From Pyxidicoccus caerfyrddinensis (GTDB lineage Bacteria > Myxococcota > Myxococcia > Myxococcales > Myxococcaceae), in NCBI RefSeq assembly GCF_010894405.1, contig NZ_JAAIYA010000046.1, positions 1 through 49,262 on the forward strand: a stretch of 49,262 bases of DNA, written 5' to 3'. Below are positions 1 to 36,235 of the stretch, piece by piece. The notes beneath the pieces are model-generated. The model worked only from the letters and a program-made list of their open reading frames with translations. It searched no databases and had not been told where the DNA came from. Every line of letters starts with the position of its first letter. Within the stretch, counting starts at the first letter, position 1. The translations under genes were made by a program, and so were the position numbers.

Positions 1-28520
<28,520 letters not shown>

Positions 28521-28522
28521 AC

Positions 28523-28552
28523 GGGCGCGTGGCTTCTTCCGGCCACGCGCCC
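28523..28552 (+). terminator. Hairpin terminator after the NRPS gene
   Basis: A perfect 11-bp inverted repeat (GGGCGCGTGGC, 8-base loop, GCCACGCGCCC) begins three bases after the NRPS stop codon. There is no T run, as is common for terminators in very high-GC genomes. It separates the NRPS from the downstream kinase, so the two are probably not one transcript. The rest of the gap to 28772 shows nothing else I can support. Confidence 0.7.
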
Positions 28553-28772
28553 GCCGCCTGGGGCGTCCGGGGCGGGCGGCTCCCGTGCGAGCGCTCTGCC
28601 CGCTCCGCCGTGGGGCCGAGGCCCGGACCGGGCGGGTGTGGGCACGAGGCGCCTCCTCCCGGCCCGCTTCTCCCGGCGGGTGTCCAAGATGCGCACACTC
28701 CAGGAAGAATGCCCCGGCTGGAAGGGCCGGGCGGGCACCGCCACCCTGTGGGCTCGTCCAGGGTGAACCCTT

Positions 28773-28780
28773 GGGAGGAG
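28773..28780 (+). promoter_or_regulatory. Ribosome-binding site fixing the GTG start of the PAS kinase
   Basis: GGGAGGAG lies five bases before the in-frame GTG at 28786. The open frame reaches back to 28585, but the upstream 67 codons are Arg/Pro/Gly-rich without domain character, so this site decides the start. Confidence 0.7.
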
Positions 28781-28785
28781 CGCAG

Positions 28786-31700
28786 GTGTTGGGTCACGGC
28801 ACGGGCTTGACGGACAGGGAAGCCATCGAAGGCATCACCGCGGAGCAGTCCCGGCTGTTCCTCGAGACGATGGTGGCCAGTGCTCCGGTGGGCCTCGCCT
28901 TCGTGGACCTGGACCTGCGCTTCATCCACATCAACGACGCCCTGGCCGACATGAACGGGCTGCCCCGCCAGGCCCACCTGGGCCGCAAGGTGCGCGACGT
29001 CATCCCCGAGCTGTGGCCCTTCGTCGAGCCGCACTACCGGCAGGTCCTGGAGACGGGACAGCCGGCCCTGAACCTGGAGATTGTCGGCCCCACCTACAAG
29101 GACGGCGGAGCCGAGAGCCACTTCCTGGTGAACTACTACCCCGTGCGCGACATCCACGGCGTCACGCAAGGCATCGGCATCGCCGTGGTGGACACGACGG
29201 AGTCGAAGCGCGCGGACCTGGCGCTCCGCATGAGCGAGCAGCGCTACCGCTCCCTGGTGGAGTCCGTGGCGCAGACGGTGTGGACCACCAACGGCCGGGG
29301 AGAGCTGGTGGAGCCGGCGCCCCACTGGCTCGCCTTCACGGGACAGAGCCATGACGCCCACCTGGGGCTGGGCTGGCTCGACGCCATCCACCCGAGCGAC
29401 CGCACGCGCTTCGTGTCGGAGTGGGCCGCGGCCCTCGAGCTCAGGGACCCCTACCGGGGCGAGGCGCGGCTGCGGTGCCATGACGGGACCTACCGCGACA
29501 CCGTCATCCGGAGCGTGCCGGTGTTCGATGACCGGGGCCTCGTGCGCGAGTGGATTTCCACCGCCGAGGACATCACCAAGCACAAGCGCGCGGAGCGCGC
29601 GCTGCGGCGAACCACCCAGGCGCTCCGGGAGAGCGACGAGCGCTACCGCACCTTCGTCGCCCAGAGTACCGAGGGCATCTGGCGGCTGGAAATCGAGCCG
29701 CCCATCGACACGCGCCTGCCCGAGGACGCGCAGGTCCAGGCGCTGCTGACCCGGGGCGCCGTCGCCGAGACGAACGAAACGATGGCGCGCATGACGGGCT
29801 TCGCGTGCGTGCGGGACATGCTGGGCACCACGCTGCAGCAGATGATTGCCATGCTCACGCAGGACCCGGCCCATGTCGACAAGGCCGTCCATCCCTTCGT
29901 CCGCCTCGGCTATCGGATGGAGAATGTGGAGACGCGCCAGGTGGACAAGGCCGGCGGGGAGCGCGTGCGGCTGGCGAACCTCGTTGGCGTGGTGGAGGGC
30001 GGCCAGTTGGTGCGCGTGTGGGGCACCCAGCGCGACGTGACGGAGCAGGTGCTCGCGAAGGAGGCCCTGGAGGAGAGCCGCGAGGTGGTGCGCATGCGGG
30101 AGCACCAATTGCGCGCCATCACCGACGCGCTCCCTGCCCTGGTGGCCTACGTCGACCGCGACGAGCGCTACGTCTTCTGCAACCGGGCGTTCGAGACGTG
30201 GTTCGGGCTCAATCCCGACGCACTGACGGGCCAGCCGGTGCGCGGGCTGTCCGGCGAGATGGGGTATGCCCACCTGAAGGATTGGATGCGCAGGGCCCTG
30301 GCGGGGGAGACCGTCAGCTACGAGAGCGCCCTGACGCTCCGGGACGGGCGGATGCTGCACGTCCAGTCCACCTATGTCCCTACGCGCACGCCCCAGGGCC
30401 ACGTGAAGGGCTTCGTCGCCCTCGTGCATGACATCACCGACCGCAAGCGGGCGGAGGCCGAGGTGGAAGTCGAACGGGCGCGCCTCTACGACGTCCTCAT
30501 GAACGTCCCGGCGTCCATCGCCATCTTGCGTGGCCCCGACCAGGTCTTCACGCTCGTCAACCCCCTCTACCGGCAATATGCGTACGGAGTGGATCTCACC
30601 GACCTGTCTCTGAAGGAGCTCGTCAAGCGCAACCGCAATGGCGAGGACTACTCCCGGGAGCTGCAGCACGTCTACGAATCCGGAAAGCCCCTCGAAATGA
30701 GGGAGGTCCTCGCCCGGGTGGACCCGCGTGGAGACGGCGCGCGGGAGGACCGCTACTTCAACATCGCCTACGTGCCGCTGCGCGACGCCGACGGGCAGGT
30801 GGACTCCGTCATGTCCTTCTCCATGGACGTGACGGAGCATGTCCAGTCCCGGCAGAGGGCGGAGGAGCTGGCGGCGCACCTGACCAACCAGCAGCAGTGG
30901 CTGGAGTCGGTGCTCAACCTCCTCCCCATCCCCTTCCTGCTGATAGAGCCCGGCACCGGACGGGCCCTCTTCGCGAGCCAGGCCGCCCACCGGATGGCGG
31001 GCGGCGTCTTTCCGCTGGGCTTCCCCACGAACGACTATGACGCCGTGTACCGCCTCACCGACGACGCGGGGACGCCCATTCCCAGGGAGCATAGCCCCGG
31101 AGCGCGGGCCGCGCGTGGCGAGCGGCTCATGCAGGCCCCCGTGGTGTGGCACACGGAGGCGGGGACGTACTCACTCCTCACGGACTCGGAGCTGCTCCCG
31201 GCGATGCACGGCCACCCGGCCACCGCGGTGCTCGCCCTCCAGGACGTGACGCCGCTGAAGCAGACCGAGGCCCGGCTCCAGGAGTCCGTGCGGCTGCGCG
31301 ACGAGTTCCTCACCGTGGCCTCCCACGAGCTGAAGACGCCACTCACGCCGCTGCAGATGAAGCTCCAGGGGCTCGCGCGCGAGGCCCGCGCGGACATCCC
31401 CGGAGACAGGCTCCGGGAGCGCGTGCTGGCCACGGCGGAGAATGCCACCCTGCAGATTCGCAAGCTCACCGCGCTCATCAACGACTTGCTGGACGTGACC
31501 CAGCTCACCGGCGAGACACTGTCGCTGAAGCGGGAGACGATGGACCTGACGGCCGTCCTGCGCGCGGTGGTGGAGCAGTTCCGGACCCAGGCCGCCCAGG
31601 CCGGGTGCGAGCTCGTCGTCGAGGCCCCGGGGCCGGTGATGGGTTGGTGGGACCGGCACCGGCTGGAGCAGGTGGCGCGGGGCCTGCTGTCCAATGCCAT

Positions 31701-32010
31701 CAAGTACGGGCCCGGCCAGCCCGTGGTGCTCCGGGTGGAGCAGGTGGGCAACAGGGCCCGCTTCATCGTGCGGGACGAGGGCATTGGCATCGCCCCGGAG
31801 CACCTGGCGCGCATCTTCGAGAAGTTCGGCCGCGCCGTCTCCACCCGCAACTACGGCGGCCTGGGCCTGGGCCTCTTCATCAGCCGGCGAATCGTGGAGG
31901 CGCACCAGGGCACCATCCTGGCGGAGAGCCAGCAGGGCCGGGGCGCCACCTTCACCGTGGAGCTGCCGCTCGCCATGGAGCGGCGGCCCCCGGGCGCGAC
32001 GATGCACTGA
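28786..32010 (+). CDS. Soluble histidine kinase with six PAS domains
   Basis: A 1,074-residue sensor kinase with no signal peptide or membrane segment, hence cytoplasmic. Six PAS-type domains can be delimited at about residues 24-142, 156-270, 285-422, 439-556, 566-690 and 704-830. Most end in the usual D-[IVT]-T-x(2,4)-K-R-A-E type linker. Then follow a HisKA domain with the phospho-acceptor His in SHELKTPL (residue about 847) and a HATPase with LLSNAIKYG (N box), DEGIGI (G1), FEKFGR (F box) and GGLGLGLFI (G2). No receiver or HPt domain is attached and no response regulator is adjacent, so the partner is unknown (an orphan kinase, common in myxobacteria). It sits downstream of the NRPS on the same strand, but a hairpin separates them. 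The PAS ligands cannot be told from sequence. It converges with the Mo-hydroxylase operon, leaving 27 bases between the two genes. Confidence 0.93.
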   Translation: MLGHGTGLTDREAIEGITAEQSRLFLETMVASAPVGLAFVDLDLRFIHINDALADMNGLPRQAHLGRKVRDVIPELWPFVEPHYRQVLETGQPALNLEIVGPTYKDGGAESHFLVNYYPVRDIHGVTQGIGIAVVDTTESKRADLALRMSEQRYRSLVESVAQTVWTTNGRGELVEPAPHWLAFTGQSHDAHLGLGWLDAIHPSDRTRFVSEWAAALELRDPYRGEARLRCHDGTYRDTVIRSVPVFDDRGLVREWISTAEDITKHKRAERALRRTTQALRESDERYRTFVAQSTEGIWRLEIEPPIDTRLPEDAQVQALLTRGAVAETNETMARMTGFACVRDMLGTTLQQMIAMLTQDPAHVDKAVHPFVRLGYRMENVETRQVDKAGGERVRLANLVGVVEGGQLVRVWGTQRDVTEQVLAKEALEESREVVRMREHQLRAITDALPALVAYVDRDERYVFCNRAFETWFGLNPDALTGQPVRGLSGEMGYAHLKDWMRRALAGETVSYESALTLRDGRMLHVQSTYVPTRTPQGHVKGFVALVHDITDRKRAEAEVEVERARLYDVLMNVPASIAILRGPDQVFTLVNPLYRQYAYGVDLTDLSLKELVKRNRNGEDYSRELQHVYESGKPLEMREVLARVDPRGDGAREDRYFNIAYVPLRDADGQVDSVMSFSMDVTEHVQSRQRAEELAAHLTNQQQWLESVLNLLPIPFLLIEPGTGRALFASQAAHRMAGGVFPLGFPTNDYDAVYRLTDDAGTPIPREHSPGARAARGERLMQAPVVWHTEAGTYSLLTDSELLPAMHGHPATAVLALQDVTPLKQTEARLQESVRLRDEFLTVASHELKTPLTPLQMKLQGLAREARADIPGDRLRERVLATAENATLQIRKLTALINDLLDVTQLTGETLSLKRETMDLTAVLRAVVEQFRTQAAQAGCELVVEAPGPVMGWWDRHRLEQVARGLLSNAIKYGPGQPVVLRVEQVGNRARFIVRDEGIGIAPEHLARIFEKFGRAVSTRNYGGLGLGLFISRRIVEAHQGTILAESQQGRGATFTVELPLAMERRPPGATMH

Positions 32011-32037
32011 CAGGTGCACCGCCGCCCGCGGGGGACG

Positions 32038-34332
32038 TCAGACCGGGAACGAGCGCGCCAGCGGCAGCTCCCGCACGCGGGTGCCGGTGAGCGCGAAGAC
32101 GGCGTTGGCGATGGCCGGCGCGACGGGAGGCACCCCCGGCTCGCCGATGCCACCGGGCGCGCCGTCGCTCTCCACGATGTCGACGTGAATCTTCCGGGGC
32201 GCCTCGTTGATGCGCACCAGCTTGAAGTCGCGGAAGTTGGACTGCTCCACCGCGCCGCCCTTCATGCTGATTTCCCCGTGCAGGGCGATGCTCATCCCGA
32301 AGATGACCGAGCCCTCCATCTGCGAGCGGACGCGGTCCGGGTTGATGACCGTCCCGGCATCCACCACCACCCAGGCCTCGTCGACGCGGAGCCTGCCAGC
32401 CGCATCCTTCACCACCGACGCGACGACGGCCACGTAGGACAGGAAGCTGCGGTGCGCGGCGAGCCCCAGCGCCCGGCCGTCCTGCTTGCGCTCGTCCCAG
32501 CGCGCCAGCTTCGTCACCCGCTCGACGACGCGCCGCATGCGCCCGGTGTCGACGGGGTGCTCGTCCAGGGACTGGCCGTAGTTCTCCAGCTTGGGGACGC
32601 CCAGCTCCGCCAACGTCACCACGCGCTGCGGCCCCAGCAACTCCAGGCGCATGTCGCGCGGGTCCACGCCGCGCGCGTGGGCCAGCTCGTCCATGAACGA
32701 GTTGACCGAGAAGGAGTGGAAGATGTTGTAGACGGAGCGCAGCCAGCCGATGCGCACGTGGGCGTTGGCCTCGCACGTCTCCGCGCGGACGTTGGGCACG
32801 GCGAGCGCCAGGTCCGTCACGCCCTGCTGCAGGTCCCTCGAGCCCGGCCGGTTCGCGGGCGCGAAGGTGGAGGCGATGGGCGGGAAGGCCGTGCGGTGGC
32901 GCCAGGCCACCACCTTGCCCTCCGCGTCCAGGCCCGCGCTCAGCCGCTGCATGCTGACCGAGTGGTAGTAGTCGTTGCGGACGTCGTCCTCGCGCGTCCA
33001 CTGCACGCGCACCGGAGCGCCCGCCTCGCGGGCCAGCCACACCACCTCGGCGATGAAGTCCGCCTTGGACTTCCGGCCGAAGCCGCCGCCGAGGAAGGTG
33101 ACGTGGACCTTCACCTTCTCGGGCGGAATCTTGAGGATGCCCCCGGCTACTTCTTGCGCGTCCTGCGGGTTCTGCGTGGGGGCCCACACCTCGCAGGTGT
33201 CGCCGTCCACGCGGGCCAGCGCGACGAGCGGCTCCATGGGCACGTGCGGCAAATGGGGGGTGTAGTACTCGGCCTCGACGACGCGCGCCGCCCCGGCCAG
33301 GGCCTTGTCCACGTCGCCCACGTTGCGGACCGCGGTGCCCGGCGCGCGCACCGACGCGGCCAGCGCCTCGCGGTACTGCTTCGAGTCGTACGACGCGTTC
33401 TCCCCGTCCTCCCAGGTGATGTCCAGCGCCGCGCGGCCCTTCAGCGCCGCCCAGGTGTTCTCCGCCAGCACCGCCACCCCACCCCACTGCTGGTAGACGT
33501 AGGGCTTCTGGGGCGCGGGCAGCTCGAGGACGCGCTTCACGCCGGGGACGGCGAGCGCCTTCGCCGCGTCGTACCGCGCCACCTTCCCGCCCACGACGGC
33601 GGGCCGCGCAATCACCGCGACGAGCATGCCCGGCAGCTTCACGTCCGCGCCGAAGACGGCGGAGCCGTTGACGTACGCGGGCCCGTCCAGCAGCGGCAGC
33701 GGCCGGCCCACGTGCTGAAGCTCGGCCTTCGGCCGCAGCCTGACGGACTTCGCCTCGGGGACGGCCAGCTTCGCCGCCTCGGCCGCCAGCTCGCCGAAGC
33801 CCAGCGTGCGCTTGCCGTCGCGATGGAAGACGGCGTGGTCCTTCGCCTCGCAGTCCTCCGGCTTCACCTTCCAGCGCTTCGCGGCGGCGGCCACCAGCAT
33901 GGTGCGCGCGGTGGCGCCAGCGCGGCGCATGTCGTCGTAGATGCCGCGCACGCTGCTGGAGCCGTCGGTGTTCTGGTCGCCGTAGGCCTTGTTGCCGTCC
34001 GCCTGGAGGATGCGCACGCGCGCCATGTCCGCGCCCAGCTCGTCCGCGATGAGCACCGGCAGCGAGCTGCGGATACCCTGCCCCATCTCCGAGCGGTGGC
34101 AGACGATGGTGACGAGCCCGTCCGGGGCCACGTGGACGAAGGCATTCGGGTTGAGCCCCGGGGTGCCGTCTTCAATCGCCGGGGAGCTCGTCTTCGGCTT
34201 CTTGCCCGTGCGTCCGGAGGGCTCGGCCGCGAGCGCCTCGGCGGAGAAGAGGCCCAGGGTGAGCCCGCCCACCGCCAGGTTCAGCCCCTCGAGGAAGGAG
34301 CGCCGCGAAATCAACTGGAGGTGCCGGGTCAT
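32038..34332 (-). CDS. iorB: Molybdopterin-binding subunit of an IorB-type aldehyde/N-heterocycle oxidoreductase, Tat-exported
   Basis: Large catalytic subunit (764 residues) of a two-subunit xanthine-oxidase-family molybdenum hydroxylase, resembling isoquinoline 1-oxidoreductase beta subunit. The N-terminus has a twin-arginine signal, SRRSFLEG at residues 9-16 followed by a hydrophobic stretch and an AEALA cleavage-like site, so the enzyme probably works in the periplasm. Cofactor motifs include EMGQGIRSSLPV, the glycine loop GGGFGRKS (about residue 414) and GGIGEPGVPPVAPA (about residue 729) with the Glu that serves as catalytic base in this family. The ATG at 34332 overlaps the upstream iorA stop as ATGA, so the two are translationally coupled. 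The longer open frame upstream is the iorA region read in another frame. The substrate (aldehyde versus N-heterocycle) cannot be assigned from sequence. Confidence 0.9.
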   Translation of the reverse strand: MTRHLQLISRRSFLEGLNLAVGGLTLGLFSAEALAAEPSGRTGKKPKTSSPAIEDGTPGLNPNAFVHVAPDGLVTIVCHRSEMGQGIRSSLPVLIADELGADMARVRILQADGNKAYGDQNTDGSSSVRGIYDDMRRAGATARTMLVAAAAKRWKVKPEDCEAKDHAVFHRDGKRTLGFGELAAEAAKLAVPEAKSVRLRPKAELQHVGRPLPLLDGPAYVNGSAVFGADVKLPGMLVAVIARPAVVGGKVARYDAAKALAVPGVKRVLELPAPQKPYVYQQWGGVAVLAENTWAALKGRAALDITWEDGENASYDSKQYREALAASVRAPGTAVRNVGDVDKALAGAARVVEAEYYTPHLPHVPMEPLVALARVDGDTCEVWAPTQNPQDAQEVAGGILKIPPEKVKVHVTFLGGGFGRKSKADFIAEVVWLAREAGAPVRVQWTREDDVRNDYYHSVSMQRLSAGLDAEGKVVAWRHRTAFPPIASTFAPANRPGSRDLQQGVTDLALAVPNVRAETCEANAHVRIGWLRSVYNIFHSFSVNSFMDELAHARGVDPRDMRLELLGPQRVVTLAELGVPKLENYGQSLDEHPVDTGRMRRVVERVTKLARWDERKQDGRALGLAAHRSFLSYVAVVASVVKDAAGRLRVDEAWVVVDAGTVINPDRVRSQMEGSVIFGMSIALHGEISMKGGAVEQSNFRDFKLVRINEAPRKIHVDIVESDGAPGGIGEPGVPPVAPAIANAVFALTGTRVRELPLARSFPV

Positions 34333-34796
34333 GGCTCCTCCTCGGCAATGCCCGCCACCTTCTTCACGGCCGCGCGGATGCGCGTGTACGTGCCGCACCG
34401 GCACAGGTTGCCGGCGAGCGACTGGTCGATGTCGGCGTCCGTCGGCTTCGGCTTCTTCGCCAGCAGCGCCGCGGCGCTCATGATCTGCCCCGCCTGGCAG
34501 AAGCCGCACTGCGGGACGCCCAGGTCGCACCAGGCCTTCTGCAGGGGGTGGCTGCCGTCCGGCGACAGGCCCTCAATCGTCGTCACCGACTTCCCCTCCG
34601 CGCGGCGCACCGGCGTCACGCACGCGCGGACCGTCTGGCCGTCCAGGTGGACGGTGCACGCGCCGCACAGCGCCTGGCCGCAGCCGTACTTCGTCCCCGT
34701 GAGGCCGAGCACGTCGCGCAGCGCCCAGAGCAGCGGCATCTCCGGGTCGACCTCCAGCTCCTTCTCCACACCGTTGACGCGGACGTGAATCGTCAT
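34329..34796 (-). CDS. iorA: 2Fe-2S subunit of the molybdenum hydroxylase
   Basis: Small iron-sulphur subunit, 155 residues, the usual length for the family. The N-terminal plant-ferredoxin-like cluster is held by Cys39, 44, 47 and 59 (CGQALCGAC...C). The C-terminal four-helix cluster is held by Cys97, 100, 132 and 134 (CGFC...CRC). It carries electrons from the molybdopterin subunit to an acceptor. There is no export signal, so it is presumably carried out with the Tat-bearing IorB subunit. It overlaps its neighbours by ATGA at both ends, making the three genes a coupled operon with the cytochrome c gene first. Confidence 0.93.
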   Translation of the reverse strand: MTIHVRVNGVEKELEVDPEMPLLWALRDVLGLTGTKYGCGQALCGACTVHLDGQTVRACVTPVRRAEGKSVTTIEGLSPDGSHPLQKAWCDLGVPQCGFCQAGQIMSAAALLAKKPKPTDADIDQSLAGNLCRCGTYTRIRAAVKKVAGIAEEEP

Positions 34797-35446
34797 GGCC
34801 GTGCCTCCTCATTCGGGCACTCCGCGCCCGTCTCCACCCACGCCGAGATGATGGCGCCAAACTGCTCCTGCGTTCCGGGCGCGGGCTCGCGGTCCCACCC
34901 GGGCCTCCAACCCCAGCCCACCAGCTCGTCGTGGGCGTTGTGCTCGACGAGCTGCGCCAGCGTCTTGCCGCCGTTGCGCTGGGGGTCCTTCAGCTGCTCG
35001 CAGAGGTGGCGCGGGCTCTTGCCCACCCAGGCCATTTCAATGGGCGCCAGGTGCCAGTTCGGCGCGCCGGGCACACGGGCGTGCGCCAGGTTCCGGTCCT
35101 GGTGGCAGCTGGTGCACTCCATGCCGACGACGCCCTTGTCCTCCGGACCGCGCACCACCGGTGGGTCGTGCGGCTGTCCGTTCATGCCCTGGAGGGGCAC
35201 GTCGCCGCTGGGGTGGCAGTTGGCGCAGCGCGGGTGCAGGAACACGCGGCTGGCCTCGAGGAAGAGCGCCTTCGAGCGCTCCGCCGGGGCTTCGATGGCG
35301 GCGAAGTCCTGGGGAGCGCGGAGCGCGTTGGGTGCGACTTCGGGGAGCGCGACCTTCTGGGCCGCACCCGCATCGGGCTCACGCCGGCATCCGCCCACCG
35401 CCAGGAGGACGAGCAGCGGAGCCATGACCTGGAGAGTTGGCTGCAT
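34793..35446 (-). CDS. Diheme cytochrome c lipoprotein, probable electron acceptor of the IorAB enzyme
   Basis: A 217-residue protein. The N-terminus is a lipoprotein signal: a hydrophobic stretch ends in LAVGGC, with Cys20 as the lipidated residue. Two CxxCH haem-attachment motifs are present, CANCH (Cys74, Cys77, His78) and CTSCH (Cys111, Cys114, His115). It is therefore a membrane-anchored periplasmic diheme cytochrome. Being first in an operon with iorA and iorB, and overlapping iorA by ATGA, it is inferred to take electrons from the molybdenum hydroxylase and pass them to the respiratory chain. I chose the ATG at 35446 because it gives a compact lipoprotein signal; the frame is open to a GTG at 35500. 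Confidence 0.85.
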   Translation of the reverse strand: MQPTLQVMAPLLVLLAVGGCRREPDAGAAQKVALPEVAPNALRAPQDFAAIEAPAERSKALFLEASRVFLHPRCANCHPSGDVPLQGMNGQPHDPPVVRGPEDKGVVGMECTSCHQDRNLAHARVPGAPNWHLAPIEMAWVGKSPRHLCEQLKDPQRNGGKTLAQLVEHNAHDELVGWGWRPGWDREPAPGTQEQFGAIISAWVETGAECPNEEARP

Positions 35447-35482
35447 TGGGACAAGGCTCCAGCATGTCCCGCCCCACCACAA

Positions 35483-35547
35483 GGCGAATGTTCGCCGCAC
35501 AGGGGCTTTGCACCGGCGGCGCGCACCCCCACGTTCCCAGGTGGAAC
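35483..35547. promoter_or_regulatory. Divergent control region with two inverted repeats
   Basis: The 124-base gap between the cytochrome c gene (minus) and the B12-binding gene (plus) must hold both promoters. It contains GGCGAATGTTCGCC at 35483-35496 (6-bp arms, 2-base centre) and GTTCC-N5-GGAAC at 35533-35547. Both have the size of operator half-site pairs. No convincing -35/-10 pair could be set by eye. Confidence 0.4.
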
Positions 35548-35556
35548 CCGAGTGCC

Positions 35557-35564
35557 AGGAGGTG
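35557..35564 (+). promoter_or_regulatory. Ribosome-binding site selecting a TTG start
   Basis: AGGAGGTG, a near-perfect anti-16S match, ends six bases before the TTG at 35571. This favours TTG over the in-frame GTG at 35562, which overlaps the site itself. Confidence 0.75.
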
Positions 35565-35570
35565 GGTGTC

Positions 35571-36221
35571 TTGTCCCTTACACGGTTGCCTTCTCCCGAA
35601 GTCGTCGCGGACGCGCTCCTCGTGGGGAATACCGGGACGGTGCTCGAGGCGGTGCATGACTACATGGACGGTGGCGGCGCGGCGTTCCTCGTGGACGCGC
35701 TGGCCCGCCCCGTCATGCAGGCCGTCGGCGACCGCTGGTGCAACGGTGCCATCACCGTGGCGGAGGAACACGCCGCCTCGGAGCTGCTGCGCGAGCTGCT
35801 GACCCAGTCGCTGCCAGGCCTCGGGTGGCACCAGGGCGGGCCCCGGGCCGTCATCGCCTGCGCGCCCGGAGAGCGGCACCTGCTCGGGGCGCGGCTCGTC
35901 GCCCAGGTGCTGGCGCTCGACGGCTGGCACGTGCGCTTCCTGGGAGCGGACACGCCCGCCAAGGACCTGGCGGTGTTCGTCGCCCGCGAGCAGCCCGCCT
36001 TCGTCGGGCTCTCCGTCGCCATGCCGGAGCGCCTGGACGACGCGCGGCTCACCCTGGAGCTGCTGCACCGCACGACGCCGAACATCCCGCTCGTGGCGGG
36101 AGGGCGCGTGGCCGCGAGCCTGCTCCCTGAAGAGCAAGGCGCCTGGTCCGTGCTCAACTCCTCCGAGGAGCTGCTGGACCTGACGCGAGCCACCTCGGGC
36201 GGGCACTTCCTCTTCCCCTGA
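35571..36221 (+). CDS. Standalone cobalamin-binding protein with CarH-type W-x9-EH cap motif
   Basis: A 216-residue protein starting at TTG behind a strong ribosome-binding site. Residues 8-80 form a B12-binding-2 four-helix cap with Trp56 and Glu66-His67 spaced as W-x9-EH, the signature of adenosylcobalamin photoreceptors of the CarH/LitR type. Residues 90-205 form a Rossmann-type B12-binding domain. The cobalamin-ligating motif reads E-R-H-L-L-G (His103) where D-x-H-x-x-G is usual, with SVA at 148-150 and GG at 177-178. Unlike CarH and LitR there is no MerR-type helix-turn-helix: the in-frame sequence upstream has no domain character and the start site excludes it. The protein probably senses B12 and/or light and acts through a partner. 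It is divergent from the Mo-hydroxylase operon and convergent (14-base gap) with a GAF histidine kinase; either could be the partner. Methyltransferase-corrinoid proteins are a less likely alternative, given the W-x9-EH cap. Confidence 0.85.
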   Translation: MSLTRLPSPEVVADALLVGNTGTVLEAVHDYMDGGGAAFLVDALARPVMQAVGDRWCNGAITVAEEHAASELLRELLTQSLPGLGWHQGGPRAVIACAPGERHLLGARLVAQVLALDGWHVRFLGADTPAKDLAVFVAREQPAFVGLSVAMPERLDDARLTLELLHRTTPNIPLVAGGRVAASLLPEEQGAWSVLNSSEELLDLTRATSGGHFLFP

Positions 36222-36235
36222 GCGCGGCCCCCCCC

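Noticed and set aside
28585..28785. Upstream in-frame extension of the PAS kinase
   Set aside because: It is Arg/Pro/Gly/Ala-rich with no domain character, and a strong ribosome-binding site stands before the GTG at 28786.
32008..32037. TGACAGGTG after the PAS kinase as a third copy of the desaturase/recQ operator
   Set aside because: Only the left half matches; the right half is not complementary and the position is between convergent genes, where an operator is not expected.
34548..35570. Plus-strand extension of the B12-binding protein frame, searched for a missing HTH
   Set aside because: The stretch is antisense to iorA and the cytochrome c gene and shows no helix-turn-helix or other motif. 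The ribosome-binding site at 35557 sets the start later.
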